NCBI GenBank assembly: GCA_036250195.1
Contig: JAVHZZ010000006.1
Coordinates: 158,899,724 to 158,963,723 of the forward strand
Length of the DNA: 64,000 nt
From: Mixophyes australis
Lineage: Eukaryota > Chordata > Amphibia > Anura > Limnodynastidae
Reading direction: 5' to 3'
Shown: one piece after another, positions 1 through 10,986 of the stretch
How positions within the stretch are numbered: the first letter of the stretch is position 1
Layout: every line of letters begins with the position of its first letter
Program-made: the position numbers and the translations under genes
The notes under the pieces: generated by a model
The model's database searches: none
Told to the model about the DNA's origin: nothing
The model's input: only the letters and a program-made list of their open reading frames with translations

Positions 1-860
1 CCAATATAACTGCCTGATTTTCACACAGTCCAATACCCAGAACATACAGCCAGTGCCATCATAACAAGCATCACGCTCACCTATACTGCAGTGTCCGGCA
101 TAATATACATCAAACTTACAACAGTTCCATGCTCACGCTATACTGTCAGTTACCAGTATAAAAATAATACACAGTGTCCAGCATAATTGTCCCATGCTCA
201 CTGAACACTATGGCACTGAACACTGAACACTATATACAGCCAGTGTCCAGCATACATCATATTTACAACAGTTCCATGCTCACACTATATTGCTAGTTCC
301 CAGTACATACACTATAGCCACTATATACAGCCAGTGTCCAGCATAACGTACATCTTGCTTAAAACAGTTCCATGCTCACACTATACTGTTAGCTCCCAGT
401 ACGTACACTATAGCCACTATATACAGCCAGTGTCCAGCATAACGTACATCTTGCTTACAACACTTCCATGCTCACACTATACTGTTAGTTCCCAGTACAT
501 ACACTATGGCCACTGTATACAGACAGTATCCAGCATAACATACATCTTGCTTACAACAGTTCCATGCTCACACTATACTGTTAGCTCCCAGTACATACAC
601 TATGGCCACTGTATACAGACAGTATCCAGCATAACATACATCTTGCTTACAACAGTTCCATGCTCACACTATACTGTTAGTTCCCAGTATAGCTGCCTCA
701 TGCCCACACAAACACCATGCATAACACATACATCAAATGACAGCATTACTGCCTCATGTTCACACAATCCAATGCCCATAAAATAAAGAGCCATTGTCCA
801 ACATAACTGTTTCATGCTGACACAATTTTATGGCCATTACATACAGCCAGTTCCTAGCAT
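1..860. repeat. 96-bp tandem repeat, degenerate at both ends
   Basis: Units containing TCCAGCATAAC, CATCTTGCTT, TTCCATGCTCACAC and CCCAGTACATACACTA recur with a 96-bp period. Clear unit starts lie near 334, 430, 526 and 622, with diverged units before and after. Because 96 is a multiple of three, a 150-codon open frame (334-786) runs through the array. It encodes only the repeat translated and I do not regard it as a gene. Confidence 0.85.
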
Positions 861-2160
861 AGCAGCTCCATTAAAAAAAATGTCTCATGCCCACCATATA
901 TAACGTCTGTCTATGAAAACATGCCTCATGCATACCGCTGTCCCATAGACATCATAGACTGAATAACTGCTTTATCACTACATAGACCAATGTTCACTGC
1001 ATAAAGTCTAGATCCAGCATAACAGTCTCACTCCTACCTATGTCCACTATAACCCATTATTCACAGCTAGTGCCCAGAGTACAGACCTTATACACAACAC
1101 AGATTTTTGCTTAGACACCTATTACCCACTATGCCAGTCCCTTGCAACCATCATATCACTCCTAAACTCATTTCCCATCTCTTCTCTTTTGTTAATGGTT
1201 AGTGTTTTCTCAACATTAGCAGCAGTGAGATTGTTCAGTAAATGTTGATAGTCAATAAAGTACTGTAACTTCATCCAATGATGTTGCAATTCTGCTGTCC
1301 TATGAAATCACAGGTGAATTCAGACAATGAAACCACAATTCCATATACAGAATCTGTCAAGGTTTTTCAATGAAAAACCTGTTTGTCATATTTATAAAGA
1401 TAATACTAATTTATGCAAAAGAAGTTTCAATTACAAATACTTGTTGCTGAGAGTGAAGCTGAACAGTGAGTTGGTTTTCACGTTGATAGAACTGTCCATC
1501 ACAATGAAGATCACAAGGGCTGGCCTAGCAAGGCCGTTAGTTGCCCATGCTGATCTACAAGCTACCTTGTACAATAAGGATACCTTTCTTTGCACCTTTT
1601 AGACAATATTTCTTGTGATTTTACTTCTCTAACTGTACCCAGATACAATTTCCTTCAATTTCCCAATATAAGAAGTGGTGTTGTAGTTTCTGTCAGAGAT
1701 GTGAGGTGTAGGGACTAGAAATCAATTTTCATGCCGAGGATTAACTCACAAGTAAAATGGGAAAACTTTTTTTGTTTTACATGTATTGCAATGGGAATAG
1801 ATTGAGACTAGGTAGGACAGTGACAGACTAAAACAGCAGTCCCATGAAAAAATTAGGGGGTAAAGGTATCAAGGTACGATTTTGCAAATACATGAAGCTG
1901 AGATTTCATGTAAAATCGCCAGAGTTGTGTTTCTGTCAAAATCACTATTTCCAAAATCGATAGAGATCAAACTCTAGCCATACAAGTCTCAAATGTATGA
2001 AGCTGCAATTTAGCAAACTCTCCTGAGTTTGCTTGAAAACACGCCAGATACAACACGCTGCTTGCTAGCAACACATCAAACACATCACTGTTACACTGTT
2101 CTGCTATATAGCCGGAGATCCCGGCAGCTGTCAAAACTGTAAAAAATAGATGAAAGTTTA
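861..2160. other. no recognisable gene
   Basis: AT-rich non-coding sequence. The first part still resembles decayed 96-bp units. The rest shows no long frame with protein-like composition and no repeat family I can name. Confidence 0.5.
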
Positions 2161-2165
2161 GTTCA

Positions 2166-2210
2166 GTGAAAATCGGGGGACCCCACGCAAATTTATTCCC
2201 CGATTTTCAC
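2166..2210. repeat. short perfect hairpin
   Basis: GTGAAAATCGGGG (2166-2178) is the exact reverse complement of CCCCGATTTTCAC (2198-2210), with a 19-nt loop. It probably belongs to a decayed foldback element. Confidence 0.6.
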
Positions 2211-2337
2211 AGAACCAGCAGTAGTCTGGCAGCACTAAGGTTAATAGTGAATAGAGGGGGGACCCCATGTTTTTTTTAAAAAAAAACTTTTATCTATTTT
2301 TTACAGTTTTTTACAGTTTTTGGACTAAAATCGCGGG

Positions 2338-2441
2338 TTATAAAACTAATTTGCACCCCTTGCATTGTAACATGGTTTTGTCCAGGAGACTGAAATAAGA
2401 AGTTTCTTAAGTTAAGATCCTTAATGAATCTGGCCCCTTGT
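2338..2441 (-). mobile_element. half of a GGCCTGATTCATTAAG foldback element
   Basis: This stretch resembles the right arm of the fuller copy at 2854-3170: the phrase around TAATTTGCACCC, then GCATTG.AACATGGTTTTG.CCAG, then a terminus close to GAATC.GGCCCC. The other arm is absent, so it is a truncated non-autonomous DNA element. Confidence 0.6.
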
Positions 2442-2629
2442 TTGTGGCATTGCTGCTTTAACAGTGTAAAAGGACTCAAGCTAGTTTAACTAAGGTTTAT
2501 TATGGGTGTGAGACCTAATTCAGTGGTCAGGGTTAAATCAGAAAAATACTTTTGCTTTTAAGGATAGAATATAAATAACTAGTTTTAATCATGCACTGCA
2601 CATGTCTTTTTACAATATAAGCTAAAGTT

Positions 2630-2631
<2 letters not shown>

Positions 2632-2679
<48 letters not shown>
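2632..2679. repeat. (TA)n microsatellite
   Basis: About 48 bp of uninterrupted alternating AT. Confidence 0.95.
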
Positions 2680-2682
<3 letters not shown>

Positions 2683-2853
2683 GTCAATATTTCTTTTTAA
2701 ATTAAATTAACTTCTGCATTGTAAGCTCTGGTAGGGGAGGGGGGAGTCTTTGGATGGCATGGGGTCTCTATACATTATTGTTCTATCATGAATTCATCTC
2801 TAATTTGTTTTTAATAAAGGAACTTCTGATCTTTCAACGTTCTAAACATCTCT

Positions 2854-3170
2854 GGCCTGATTCATTAAGAAACTTAGGCAAGAAATTGAGTAAGTTTTCT
2901 TACTTAAGTTTTCTGGACAGAACCATATTGCAATGCAAGGGGTGCTAATTAGTTTTCTATTTTGCACATAAGTTAAATACTGGCTGTTTTTTCATGTAGC
3001 ACACAAATATCAACTTTAAATTTCAGTATACAAGTAAGCTATCATGTATGTCCTTTTGTGCAAAATAATAAACTAATTTGCACCCTTGCATTGCAACATG
3101 GTTTTGCCCAGAAAACTTAAGTAACAAAACTTACTCAATTTCTTTCCTAAGTTCCTTAACGAATCAGGCC
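2854..3170. mobile_element. palindromic non-autonomous DNA element (MITE)
   Basis: The left arm begins GGCCTGATTCATTAAGAA and continues with AACTTAGGCAAGAAATTGAG. The right arm ends with the near reverse complement, closing in GAATCAGGCC. Both arms also carry the inverted phrase built around TGCAATGCAAGGGGTGC. There is no coding capacity. Superfamily is not assigned because I could not settle a target duplication. Confidence 0.75.
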
Positions 3171-4860
3171 CCTCAAGTGGATTATTAAAAGATGCACATA
3201 CTTCAGGCATACGTATGTCCGTATTCAACTTCAAGAGGATCTAAGAAACTTCTCTTGTTGAATACGGGTGTAGGTACGCTCTGCTTATATGGCACTTTCC
3301 ATATTGAGACAGACACAACATACTGCTGGATATGTACAATCCATATGTTCAATACAAAGTCCCATCAGAACGCACAGAAAAAAAGATATTTACTTGTTTA
3401 TAAAGCTCCCAGCTTTAAAAACAGGTTAAAAAACCTATTGGTAGTTACTGCAAATGGAGTGTCTTTTTTTTGAACACAGATCACACAGATAACATTAGAA
3501 TGCAGTCAATGTTAACATAGGCATCAAAAGTCCAGAGGCTCAACAGTTAGAGTCAGACAGGTATAGGTTAATGCAGAATAGTCTGGCACTAGTCTGAAGG
3601 GGACGGCAGCTCACGGTAGAAGGTAGTGAGCAACCAGAATGTATTTGGCAGAATCAAGTCATGATACAAGGCACACTGGCTCAAACAGGAACTAAAGACT
3701 TAGTAATGCTGGTATCCGTGTATAACAAAGGGAATTCAGGTACCTCTACTTCTAAATATGGGTGTCTGGAATTTGGAGGTAGTGCTGTAGTACTACTTAT
3801 GGACATCGCATGGTAAGATATAATAAAAACAAAACCGTTCTTCCTGTTCTCATTAGACTCATTAGTAGTGACTTGTAGATATTTATTTTTAATCTATTTT
3901 TATAGATGAATGCACAGTGTCAAGTTACCATTTTTTTTTGCCCTTTGTATATTTATATTGTATGTGTCCTGTAGAAAATTTGTGAAGGCGAAATCCACCA
4001 TATATAAATCCCGACTTGAGCTTTTCTGAGACTGCTCATTTTAGCATGCATATTTATAGATACAAAGTTATTCTCCTTATAATCATATAATACAAATCAC
4101 AATGAATACAGGTTGAAGTAAGTGCAACAAACTGAACAGATGGTGTTTTAGCTGCATCTGGTTTTAGTATTGTATTACATTGTTCCAGGTGGTGCTATAG
4201 AGCGATAAACTACATAATTATATTTGTTGCTGCAACAAAGCTGTTTGTACAATAACAAGAAATGGATAGTGATGTGTCCCTTGGGACAAACTACACAGTG
4301 ATCAGCAGCCACTTGTGAAACCTACAAATAGAACAACAGTCAAAGACTGCAACATAGAAACACCTGCTACAACCAAATAGCCAAGTCAAATAGCCTTATT
4401 GTGAACTGTTAAAAGCGATAACCAGAGCCGCATTAGCCAGTACTCATCGCAGACTCCGAGGGAACAGTAGGCTAAGATTACTCGAAACCTTTTCATTTAT
4501 TTTTACAAAAGGAGGTTATATCCTACTTGTGTTCTATTAAGGGTACTGTTTTTCTGCTGCTTATGATTTATATTGGATTTAATTTTGACAAAAAAGTAAC
4601 CTACACATGGGCAAACAGGAGCTGGACTATCTGAAATTTTACTGTGCTGCTGTTAACATTTTAATGCTCTGATTTACCTTAGCTCTAGCTCCACCCACTT
4701 CCTCTCATGTTCATCCATGTATAAAATGGAAGAATTAATGCAATAGGTGCTATGAATCCCAGTCAAACCACTTAAAAAGAGCATGAACTATTGTTGCAAT
4801 GATTGTCAGGTATTACTAGCAAAATTTGTTCAGTGAAGCATATGTCACAGGGGTATATTT
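3171..4860. other. no recognisable gene
   Basis: No protein-like frame and no clear repeat boundary. Phrases at 3520-3720 vaguely resemble internal or LTR sequence of frog gypsy elements, but not enough to call. Confidence 0.4.
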
Positions 4861-4869
4861 TCTTCTACA

Positions 4870-5870
4870 TTCAGTCCTCAGGGTCCCTAGCAGTGCATTT
4901 CTCTATATCCAGTCCTCAGAAAGCTCTAGCAGTGCAGTTCTCTATATCCAGTCCTCAGAAGCTCTAGCAGTGCAGTTCTCCATATCCAGTCCTCAGAAAG
5001 CTCTAGCAGTGCAGTTCTCCATATCCAGTCCTCAGAAAGCTCTAGCAGTGCAGTTCTCCATATCCAGTCCTCAGAAATCTCTAGCAGTGCAGTTCTCCAT
5101 ATCCAGTCCTCAGAAAGCTCTAGCAGTGCAGTTCCCAATATCCAGTCCTCAGAAAGCTCTAGCAGTGCAGTTCTCCATATCCAGTCCTCAGAAAGCTCTA
5201 GAAGTGCAGTTCTCCATATCCAGTCCTCAGAAAGCTCTAGCAGTGCAGTTCCCAATATCCAGTCCTCAGAAAGCTCTAGCAGTGCAGTTCTCCATATCCA
5301 GTCCTCAGAAAGCTCTAGCATTGCAGTTCTCTATATCCAGTCTCAGAAAGCTCTAGCAGTGCAGTTCTCCATATCCAGTCCTCAGAAAGCTCTAGCAGTG
5401 CAGTTTTCTATATCCAGTCCTCAGAAAGCTCTAGCCGTGCAGTTCTCCATATCCAGTCCTCAGAAAGCTCTAGCAGTGCAGTTCTCCATATCCAGTCCTC
5501 AGAAATCTCTAGCAGTGCAGTTCTCCATATCCAGTCCTCAGAAAGCTCTAGCAGTGTAGTTCTCCATATCCAGTCCTCAGAAAGCTCTAGCAGTGCAGTT
5601 CTCTATATCCAGTCCTCAGAAAGCTCTAGCAGTGCAGTTCTCCATATCCAGTCCTCAGAAAGCTCTAGCAAAGCAGTTCTCCATATCCAGTCCTCATGGC
5701 CCCCTTGCAGTGCAGTTCTCCATATCCAGTCCTCAGAGAGACCTAGCAGTGCAGTTCTCCATATCCAATCCTCAGGGTCCCCTAGCAGTGCAGTTCTCCA
5801 TATCCAGTCCTCAAGGAGATATAGCAGTGCCCTGCTCTATATCCAGTCCTCATGGCCCCAGTGCAGTTCT
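4870..5870 (+). repeat. 39-bp minisatellite derived from a hAT-type element end
   Basis: About 25 near-identical units built on CCATATCCAGTCCTCAG, then AAAGCTCTAGCAGTGCAG. At the right end the units change to GGGTCCCCTAGCAGTGCAG, the form seen in the second array at 62.9-63.7 kb. Because 39 bp is 13 codons, both strands stay open: 4826-5356 on plus reads a 13-residue AVQFSISSPQKAL repeat, and 4926-5321 on minus reads another. These frames have no other protein features and are treated as artefacts. Confidence 0.9.
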
Positions 5871-6049
5871 TCTGTCAGGAACCGTCCCTGAATCTTAGCT
5901 CTGGCGCAGGTATGGTCACCTGTTGCCGATAGTCTCGCATCTGGTTGCCGAAAAACCAGACGCATCATTTCCTGGCCAGAGTTCCTGATGCATCTCACAT
6001 GCGTATCCTGTTGCTAGGAGTAGAAATCATCTCTGTATTGCGGCGACTC

Positions 6050-6390
6050 CAGACACTTTCTAACTACTTGTCCTAAGAAACCGGGAAACGCCCCCCCTCC
6101 TAGGTGGTTTCAGCGAGGGCATACTAAGAATTTCGGGTTCTGCTCCCTGTCCTTCTAGATCATTAGGCTTCTTGATGCCAGTCACTCTTTTTTCTCCAAG
6201 TGGGACTTCTGAAATATCAGCTTTTGTTGACTTGGGTTCTGCTGGGAACCTCATCTCAGCCACTCTGGCTACTCAACTCCGCCTGCCTGTGCAGTCCTTG
6301 ATGCAGCTGTTTTCTTCTGACCGCTGTTAATGGGAGTCGTGTCACCAACGGTTACAGAATCTATCCCTTATCTCTTCCGGAAACAGAGTC
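6050..6390 (+). pseudogene. Ty3/gypsy Gag C-terminus and protease relic
   Basis: Plus-strand translation gives a Gag tail ending in CPKKPGNAPP, typical of the segment after a gypsy CCHC knuckle. After frame disruptions comes an aspartic protease N-terminal half, SAFVDLGSAGNLISATLA (about 6205-6260). The usual catalytic triplet context is V-D-S-G; here it reads V-D-L-G, so the active site is altered. The protease frame ends in a stop near 6329. In an intact element the polyprotein would process Gag and Pol. Here it is a short broken fragment. No reverse transcriptase lies between it and the integrase relic beyond the foldback insertion, so the middle of pol has been deleted. Confidence 0.7.
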
Positions 6391-6393
6391 CAT

Positions 6394-7374
6394 GGGCTAG
6401 ATTTACTAAGAATCGTGTTTGGTGGCGGTTTGAAACCGCCACTCATCGCCGGCGGTTTAGTGGTTCAAACCGCCGCATTTACTATGGGGCGACTTGAGGC
6501 TTCAATTTAAAATGACTGGCGATGTGTGGCGGATTGAAAAAGCTAAACCGCCGGCGGTTTGTATGAAACCGCCACAAAGTCGCCAGCCAAAAGACAGTAC
6601 AGGACAGTTTTAATACCTGCTTCAGAATGGCTTGATAGCTTAAATATGCTGTTTGAACTATTTTGCCATTCAGAACATTAGAGAAAGTACCATTGACATT
6701 TAAATTATGTTGGCAATCATTATTTATTGATTAAGGGGCAAAATGAATAAAATATTATCTTATGAGGGAATAAAAAATGTTCATTATATAAAGGGGATAA
6801 AATTATTTAATTATTACATTATTTGGACAATATGTCATGACAAATTGTGCAACATAAATAATTATATCCACCATTAACAATCAGTTAATAATATTATATA
6901 TTCACATTTTCTACAAAATATAATGCTATAACAGTGTCCCTTTAAAAAAAAATATAAAAAAAAATTCTTTCATAAATTTTTATTACATTTATTTTGTCCC
7001 TTTAGCAATAAATAATGATTTTCCAAATGATTAAAATATCAAAGGTGCTTTCTCTTATGTTCTGATTGACCAAATACCTGAAACAGCACACTGTTTGAAC
7101 AATCTCACTGCTCACAAGCAGCGCTTTCATTTTGGTCTATTGAATGGCGGTTTTCCGGCGGCTTTATAAACCCCCTAATAGTAAATCCGGCTGTTTGTAT
7201 GTTGAACATTGTTGAAACCGTCATGGCGCTTTATACAGAGGCGGGTTTGGAAACATAATTTCTGGCCGTTTGGACGGCGGGTTTAGCCTTAGTAAATCCG
7301 GCGATGGCTAAACCGCCGCCAAACCCGCCGGAAGACGGCGGGTTTACAAACACGCCTGTTAGTAAATCTAGCCC
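6394..7374. mobile_element. 981-bp palindromic DNA element inserted in gypsy relic
   Basis: Terminal inverted repeats GGGCTAGATTTACTAA (left) and TTAGTAAATCTAGCCC (right) bound the element. CAT flanks it on both sides (6391-6393, 7375-7377); alternatively CCATG with a TIR one base shorter. The subterminal sequence is rich in CCGCC and GGCGG blocks that fold back repeatedly. The middle is AT-rich and non-coding. It is non-autonomous, superfamily unresolved. Confidence 0.8.
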
Positions 7375-7377
7375 CAT

Positions 7378-7773
7378 GTCTCAATACATTTCTGGAAAAC
7401 TGAATTCTACTCTGGTTATCATCCACAAACCAACAGCCAGACAGAATGAGTGAACCAAGACTTAGAACTTTTTCTCCGATGTTACTTTTCCAAAAATCAG
7501 TCGAACTGGAGCAACCTTCTCATATGGGTGGAATTCTCTCACAATAATCATCTGCACGACTCTACAGGCTCTTCACCCTTCTTCATCGTTTCTGGCAAAC
7601 ATCCCATCCTTCACAATTTTACATCCAACCCTGCTTCTTCTGTCCCAGCTGCCGACACTCTCGTACAGGATTATCGCCATAGATACAGACCTTTTATTAA
7701 TAGAGCAGCTAATCAAAGGTCAAAGGACTATGGTCTATATTGCACAGTATGCCAGTTACCATTAAAATCTTGA
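7378..7773 (+). pseudogene. Ty3/gypsy integrase core relic
   Basis: Translation gives the C-terminal part of a gypsy integrase core: YSGYHPQTNSQTE, a stop, then VNQDLELFLRCYF, WSNLLIWVEFSHNNH and TGSSPFFIVSGKHP. These match the family's HPQT-x2-QTERVNQ, WAEFAHN and TGSSPF motifs. The TGA stands where the family has Arg (CGA), a typical CpG decay. The catalytic Glu of QTE is present but the two Asp residues lie upstream and are missing. The fragment ends in a stop at 7773. It is the same relic as the protease fragment at 6.1-6.4 kb. Confidence 0.8.
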
Positions 7774-7774
7774 T

Positions 7775-7876
7775 AAAACCCAGGATTTTTTAATGATGAT
7801 TTAAATCAATTCTTTTTTTAAAAAAAAATAATGTAATTTAAATCGTTATTAAAATCAAGTTGATTTAAATTGACAC
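7775..7876. repeat. AT-rich inverted GATTTAAAT element fragment
   Basis: GATTTAAATCAATT and AATTTAAATCG...GTTGATTTAAATTG face each other around a poly-T/poly-A centre. It resembles the GATTTAAAT-type foldback repeats scattered in vertebrate genomes. Confidence 0.45.
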
Positions 7877-7879
7877 ACC

Positions 7880-8015
7880 CTTATAATTATACAACCTGTG
7901 GATCTTTTACAATGTGTCAGTCAGTAATGAATACACGTGTGCTGCAGCATGGATATTTTGAGAATCTGCACTGTTAGGGCTCCCTATGGACTAGATATGG
8001 GAAACCATGGTATAG
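7880..8015 (+). mobile_element. terminal part of the minisatellite-bearing hAT-type repeat
   Basis: TACAATGTGTCAGTCAGTAA, TGAATACAC.TGTGCT.CAGCA and GCACTGTTAGGGCTC match the tail that follows the second minisatellite at about 63.75-63.86 kb and again at the window end. This suggests 4.87-8.0 kb was one repeat, later split by the gypsy relic. Confidence 0.65.
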
Positions 8016-8383
8016 GTGGAATGCCCAATTTAATGAAATATATGAGCAAATGGGTATTGGTAAGTAATAATTTAATAATAATAATAATAGTAATAATAGA
8101 CTGTACAAAGCATAAAGATCACTGCTACAACAATCACCTTGGGATAGACAGGTTAATGCATCCATGCGTATGCAAACTAAAATATATGAACAAATAGTCC
8201 CTGAAATATTGGGGACATTTTTAAAATTAGTGCTATAACTCAAAGCAACCAATCAGACGTTTGCTTTTAATATGTGGGGCTACAGATAACAAGATTGCAT
8301 TACATTAGATAAGACTTGATGCCTTTAGGTATGGTTTCTCCAATAAAGCAGACTCCTAACGAGGCTGACAGATAAAGGATAGA
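8016..8383. other. no recognisable gene; short (TAA)n run
   Basis: Contains an imperfect ATA repeat at about 8068-8100. Otherwise unrecognised. Confidence 0.5.
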
Positions 8384-8712
8384 CAAGGTGTTACGAGTAG
8401 GGATGTGCACCGGCGACTTTTGAGGTCTCGTGTTTTGTGTTTTGGATCCGGATTTTCGTTGTTTTTGGGGTTCGGATTTGTCTCGCAAAACACTTGACGA
8501 AAGGTCTCGGTTCGGATTTAAGGTTTTGGATTCGGATTTTTTTGAAAAAAACATAAAAAGTTTAAAAATCAAGTTTTTGGGCTTATTTTCACTCCTAGGC
8601 TATTATTAACCTCAATAACATTCAATAACAAGCATTTCCACTAATTTACAGTGTATTCTGAACACCTCACAATATAGTTATTAGTCCAAAACGTTGCAAC
8701 AAGGTATCTTTC

Positions 8713-9775
8713 TGGACTGCGTAGAGGAGTGGGTCACCACAATATCTATTAAAAACCCTGAACTTTTATGAATCGCACCAATAAATGTACCTGGACTGCG
8801 TAGAGGAGTGGGTCACCACAATATCTATTAAAAACCCTGAACTTTTATGATTCGCACCAATAAATGTACCTGGACTGCGTAGAGGAGTGGGTCACCACAA
8901 TATATCTTAAAAACCCTGAACTTTTATGAATCGCACCAATAAATGTACCTGGACTGCGTAGAGGAGTGGGTCACCACAATATCTATTAAAAACCCTGAAC
9001 TTTTATGAATCGCACCAATAAATGTACCTGGACTGCGTAGAGGAGTGGGTCACCACAATATCTATTAAAAACCCTGAACTTTTATGATTCGCACCAATAA
9101 ATGTACCTGGACTGCGTAGAGGAGTGGGTCACCACAATATATCTTAAAAACCCTGAACTTTTATGAATCGCACCAATAAATGTACCTGGACTGCGTAGAG
9201 GAGTGGGTCACCACAATATCTATTAAAAACCCTGAACTTTTATGAATCGCACCAATAAATGTACCTGGACTGCGTATAGGAGTGGGTCACCACAAGATAT
9301 ATTAAAAACCCTGAACTTTTATGATTCGCACCAATAAATGTACCTGGACTGCGTAGAGGAATGGGTCACCACAATATCTTAAAAACCCTGAACTTTTATG
9401 AATCGCACCAATAAATGTACCTGGACTGCGTAGAGGAGTGGGTCACCACAATATATATTAAAAACCCTGAACTTTTATGATTCGCACCAATAAATGTACC
9501 TGGACTGCGTAGAGGAGTGGGTCACCACAATATCTATTAAAAACCCTGAACTTTTATGAATCGCACCAATAAATGTACCTGGACTGCGTAGAGGAGTGGG
9601 TCACCACAATATATTAAAAACCCTGAACTTTTATGAATCGCACCAATAAATGTACCTGGACTGCGTAGAGGAGTGGGTCACCACAATATATTAAAAACCC
9701 TGAACTTTTATGAATCGAACCAATAAATGTACCTGGACTGCGTAGAGGAGTGGGCACTGGGCACCACAATAAAAT
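8713..9775 (-). repeat. 79-bp tandem array in the 3' part of the hAT
   Basis: Fourteen units begin GGACTGCGTAGAGGAGTGGG at 8713, 8793, 8872, 8951, 9030, 9109, 9188, 9267, 9346, 9423, 9502, 9581, 9658 and 9734. Variants (GAATCG or GATTCG; ATATCTATT or ATATATCTT) recur in threes in the first units, so a 237-bp higher-order period is present. The array is downstream of the transposase stop. Confidence 0.92.
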
Positions 9776-9991
9776 ATATAAAAAACCTTCAACAGGTCTG
9801 CATTACACTACACATACGGCTGCTCCTCCATCCTCTCCATCATATACATGTTGGAGTTTTAGCGTGTGACAACCTCTTGTTTTTGATAATGTCAGTGCAT
9901 TTTGAATATTTTTCAATTTGCCCCACACCACTGAATGTACTTTATCAGTTTATCTATGATACGCATCTATCTATCTTGACTGCGTAGTGTG

Positions 9992-10025
9992 GTGGCCCCG
10001 GTACACAATTTTGTACCGAGGCCAC
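9992..10025. repeat. GGCCCCGGTA hairpin, first of three
   Basis: GTGGCCCCGGTA pairs with TACCGAGGCCAC across a 10-nt loop. Perfect versions with TACCGGGGCCAC lie at 10092-10125 and 10539-10572. Confidence 0.8.
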
Positions 10026-10053
10026 AATATAATTAAAAAACCCTCCACGTGTC

Positions 10054-10256
10054 AGAATTCCACCAAACAAGTATCTGGACTGCATAGTGGGGTGGCCCCG
10101 GTACCCAATTTGATACCGGGGCCACAATACCTCCTCCAAACATGGTACAGACAATTCGTCATTGAGATCCCAGACAGACAGGGTCGAAGTGTTATTGTTT
10201 GACTTTGTAAACCCAAAAAAATGTCCCTGTTGCACATAGTCGTGCAATGAAGACTG
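10054..10256. repeat. 203-bp segment duplicated at 10498-10700
   Basis: From TCAGAATTCCACC or CTGAATTCCACC through AAGTATCTGGACTGCATAG and GACAGACAGGGTCG to CATAGTCGTGCAATG, the two segments are nearly identical, differing mainly by a two-base insertion. It is a local direct duplication inside the hAT 3' region. Confidence 0.85.
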
Positions 10257-10364
10257 ACTTTTTCATTTAAAGGCACGATCTTTCAAGTGTAGTGTTTGTA
10301 AGTCTAAGTCATATTATACTTTTGGTAAAATTGGTTTATTTTGTTCCTCTTTATGGTAATTAGT

Positions 10365-10425
10365 AATAGAATTAAAGTATGAAATAGAATTAAAGTATGA
10401 AATAGAATTAAAGTATGAAATAGAG
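10365..10425. repeat. 18-bp unit repeated three times
   Basis: TAGAATTAAAGTATGAAA occurs three times head to tail. Confidence 0.9.
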
Positions 10426-10986
10426 TGGTATATAGAGTTGTAGTGTGGTATAGATAGAGTGGTCCACACAATATAATAATAATAAAACCCTCAACTGGTC
10501 TGAATTCCACCAAACAAGTATCTGGACTGCATAGTGGGGTGGCCCCGGTACCCAATTTGATACCGGGGCCACAATACCTCCTCCAAACATGGTACAGACA
10601 ATTCGTCATTGAGAGATCCCAGACAGACAGGGTCGAAGTGTTATTGTTTGACTTTGTAAACCCAAAAAAATGTCCCTGTTGCACATAGTCGTGCAATGGA
10701 CAGTTACTTTTTTATTGAAAGACTCAAGCTTTCAAGTGTAGTGTTTATAAAATATAAACAACAATACAGTAGTTTTAGAGCACGTCAATACCTCTTGTTT
10801 TAAATTATGACACGGCATTTTACTTTTGGTTTAATTTTTTGTATTTTTTTAAATTTGGTTTTACTTTTTGAACATGGCAAACGACTGTTGATTGGTCACA
10901 TAATGCAAAAAAAAAGGTCCAAGATGGAATTGTCCTTGGGCCCTCACACCCACCCTTATGTTGTTGAAATAGGACATGCACACTTT

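Larger units (their letters stand above)
9820..10900 (-). pseudogene. decayed transposase fragments in the hAT 3' region
   Basis: Three pieces match the plus-strand text of the transposase gene. Positions 9820-9905 resemble 12147-12235 (shared TGCTCCTCCATCCTCT and ACAACCTCTTGTTT; codons around the TRWNSTLYM motif). Positions 10108-10138 and 10555-10585 resemble 12828-12856 (ACCGGGG.CACAATACCTCC; the EVLCPRYQI motif). Positions 10873-10890 are an exact match to 12969-12986 (CATGGCAAACGACTGTTG). Order and orientation follow the gene, so this looks like the remnant of a partial tandem duplication of the transposase. It is interrupted throughout and not coding. Confidence 0.7.

Noticed and set aside
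334..786. 150-codon open frame as a gene
   Set aside because: It is a direct translation of the 96-bp tandem repeat, whose length is a multiple of three.
4826..5898. Repeat protein with 13-residue AVQFSISSPQKAL units
   Set aside because: The unit is 39 bp, the opposite strand is also open, the array breaks at stops and frame changes, and the DNA unit matches a transposon end.
5876..6050. Start of a gypsy LTR at TGTCAGGAACC
   Set aside because: No matching end or second copy was found in the window. The text may equally be internal sequence.
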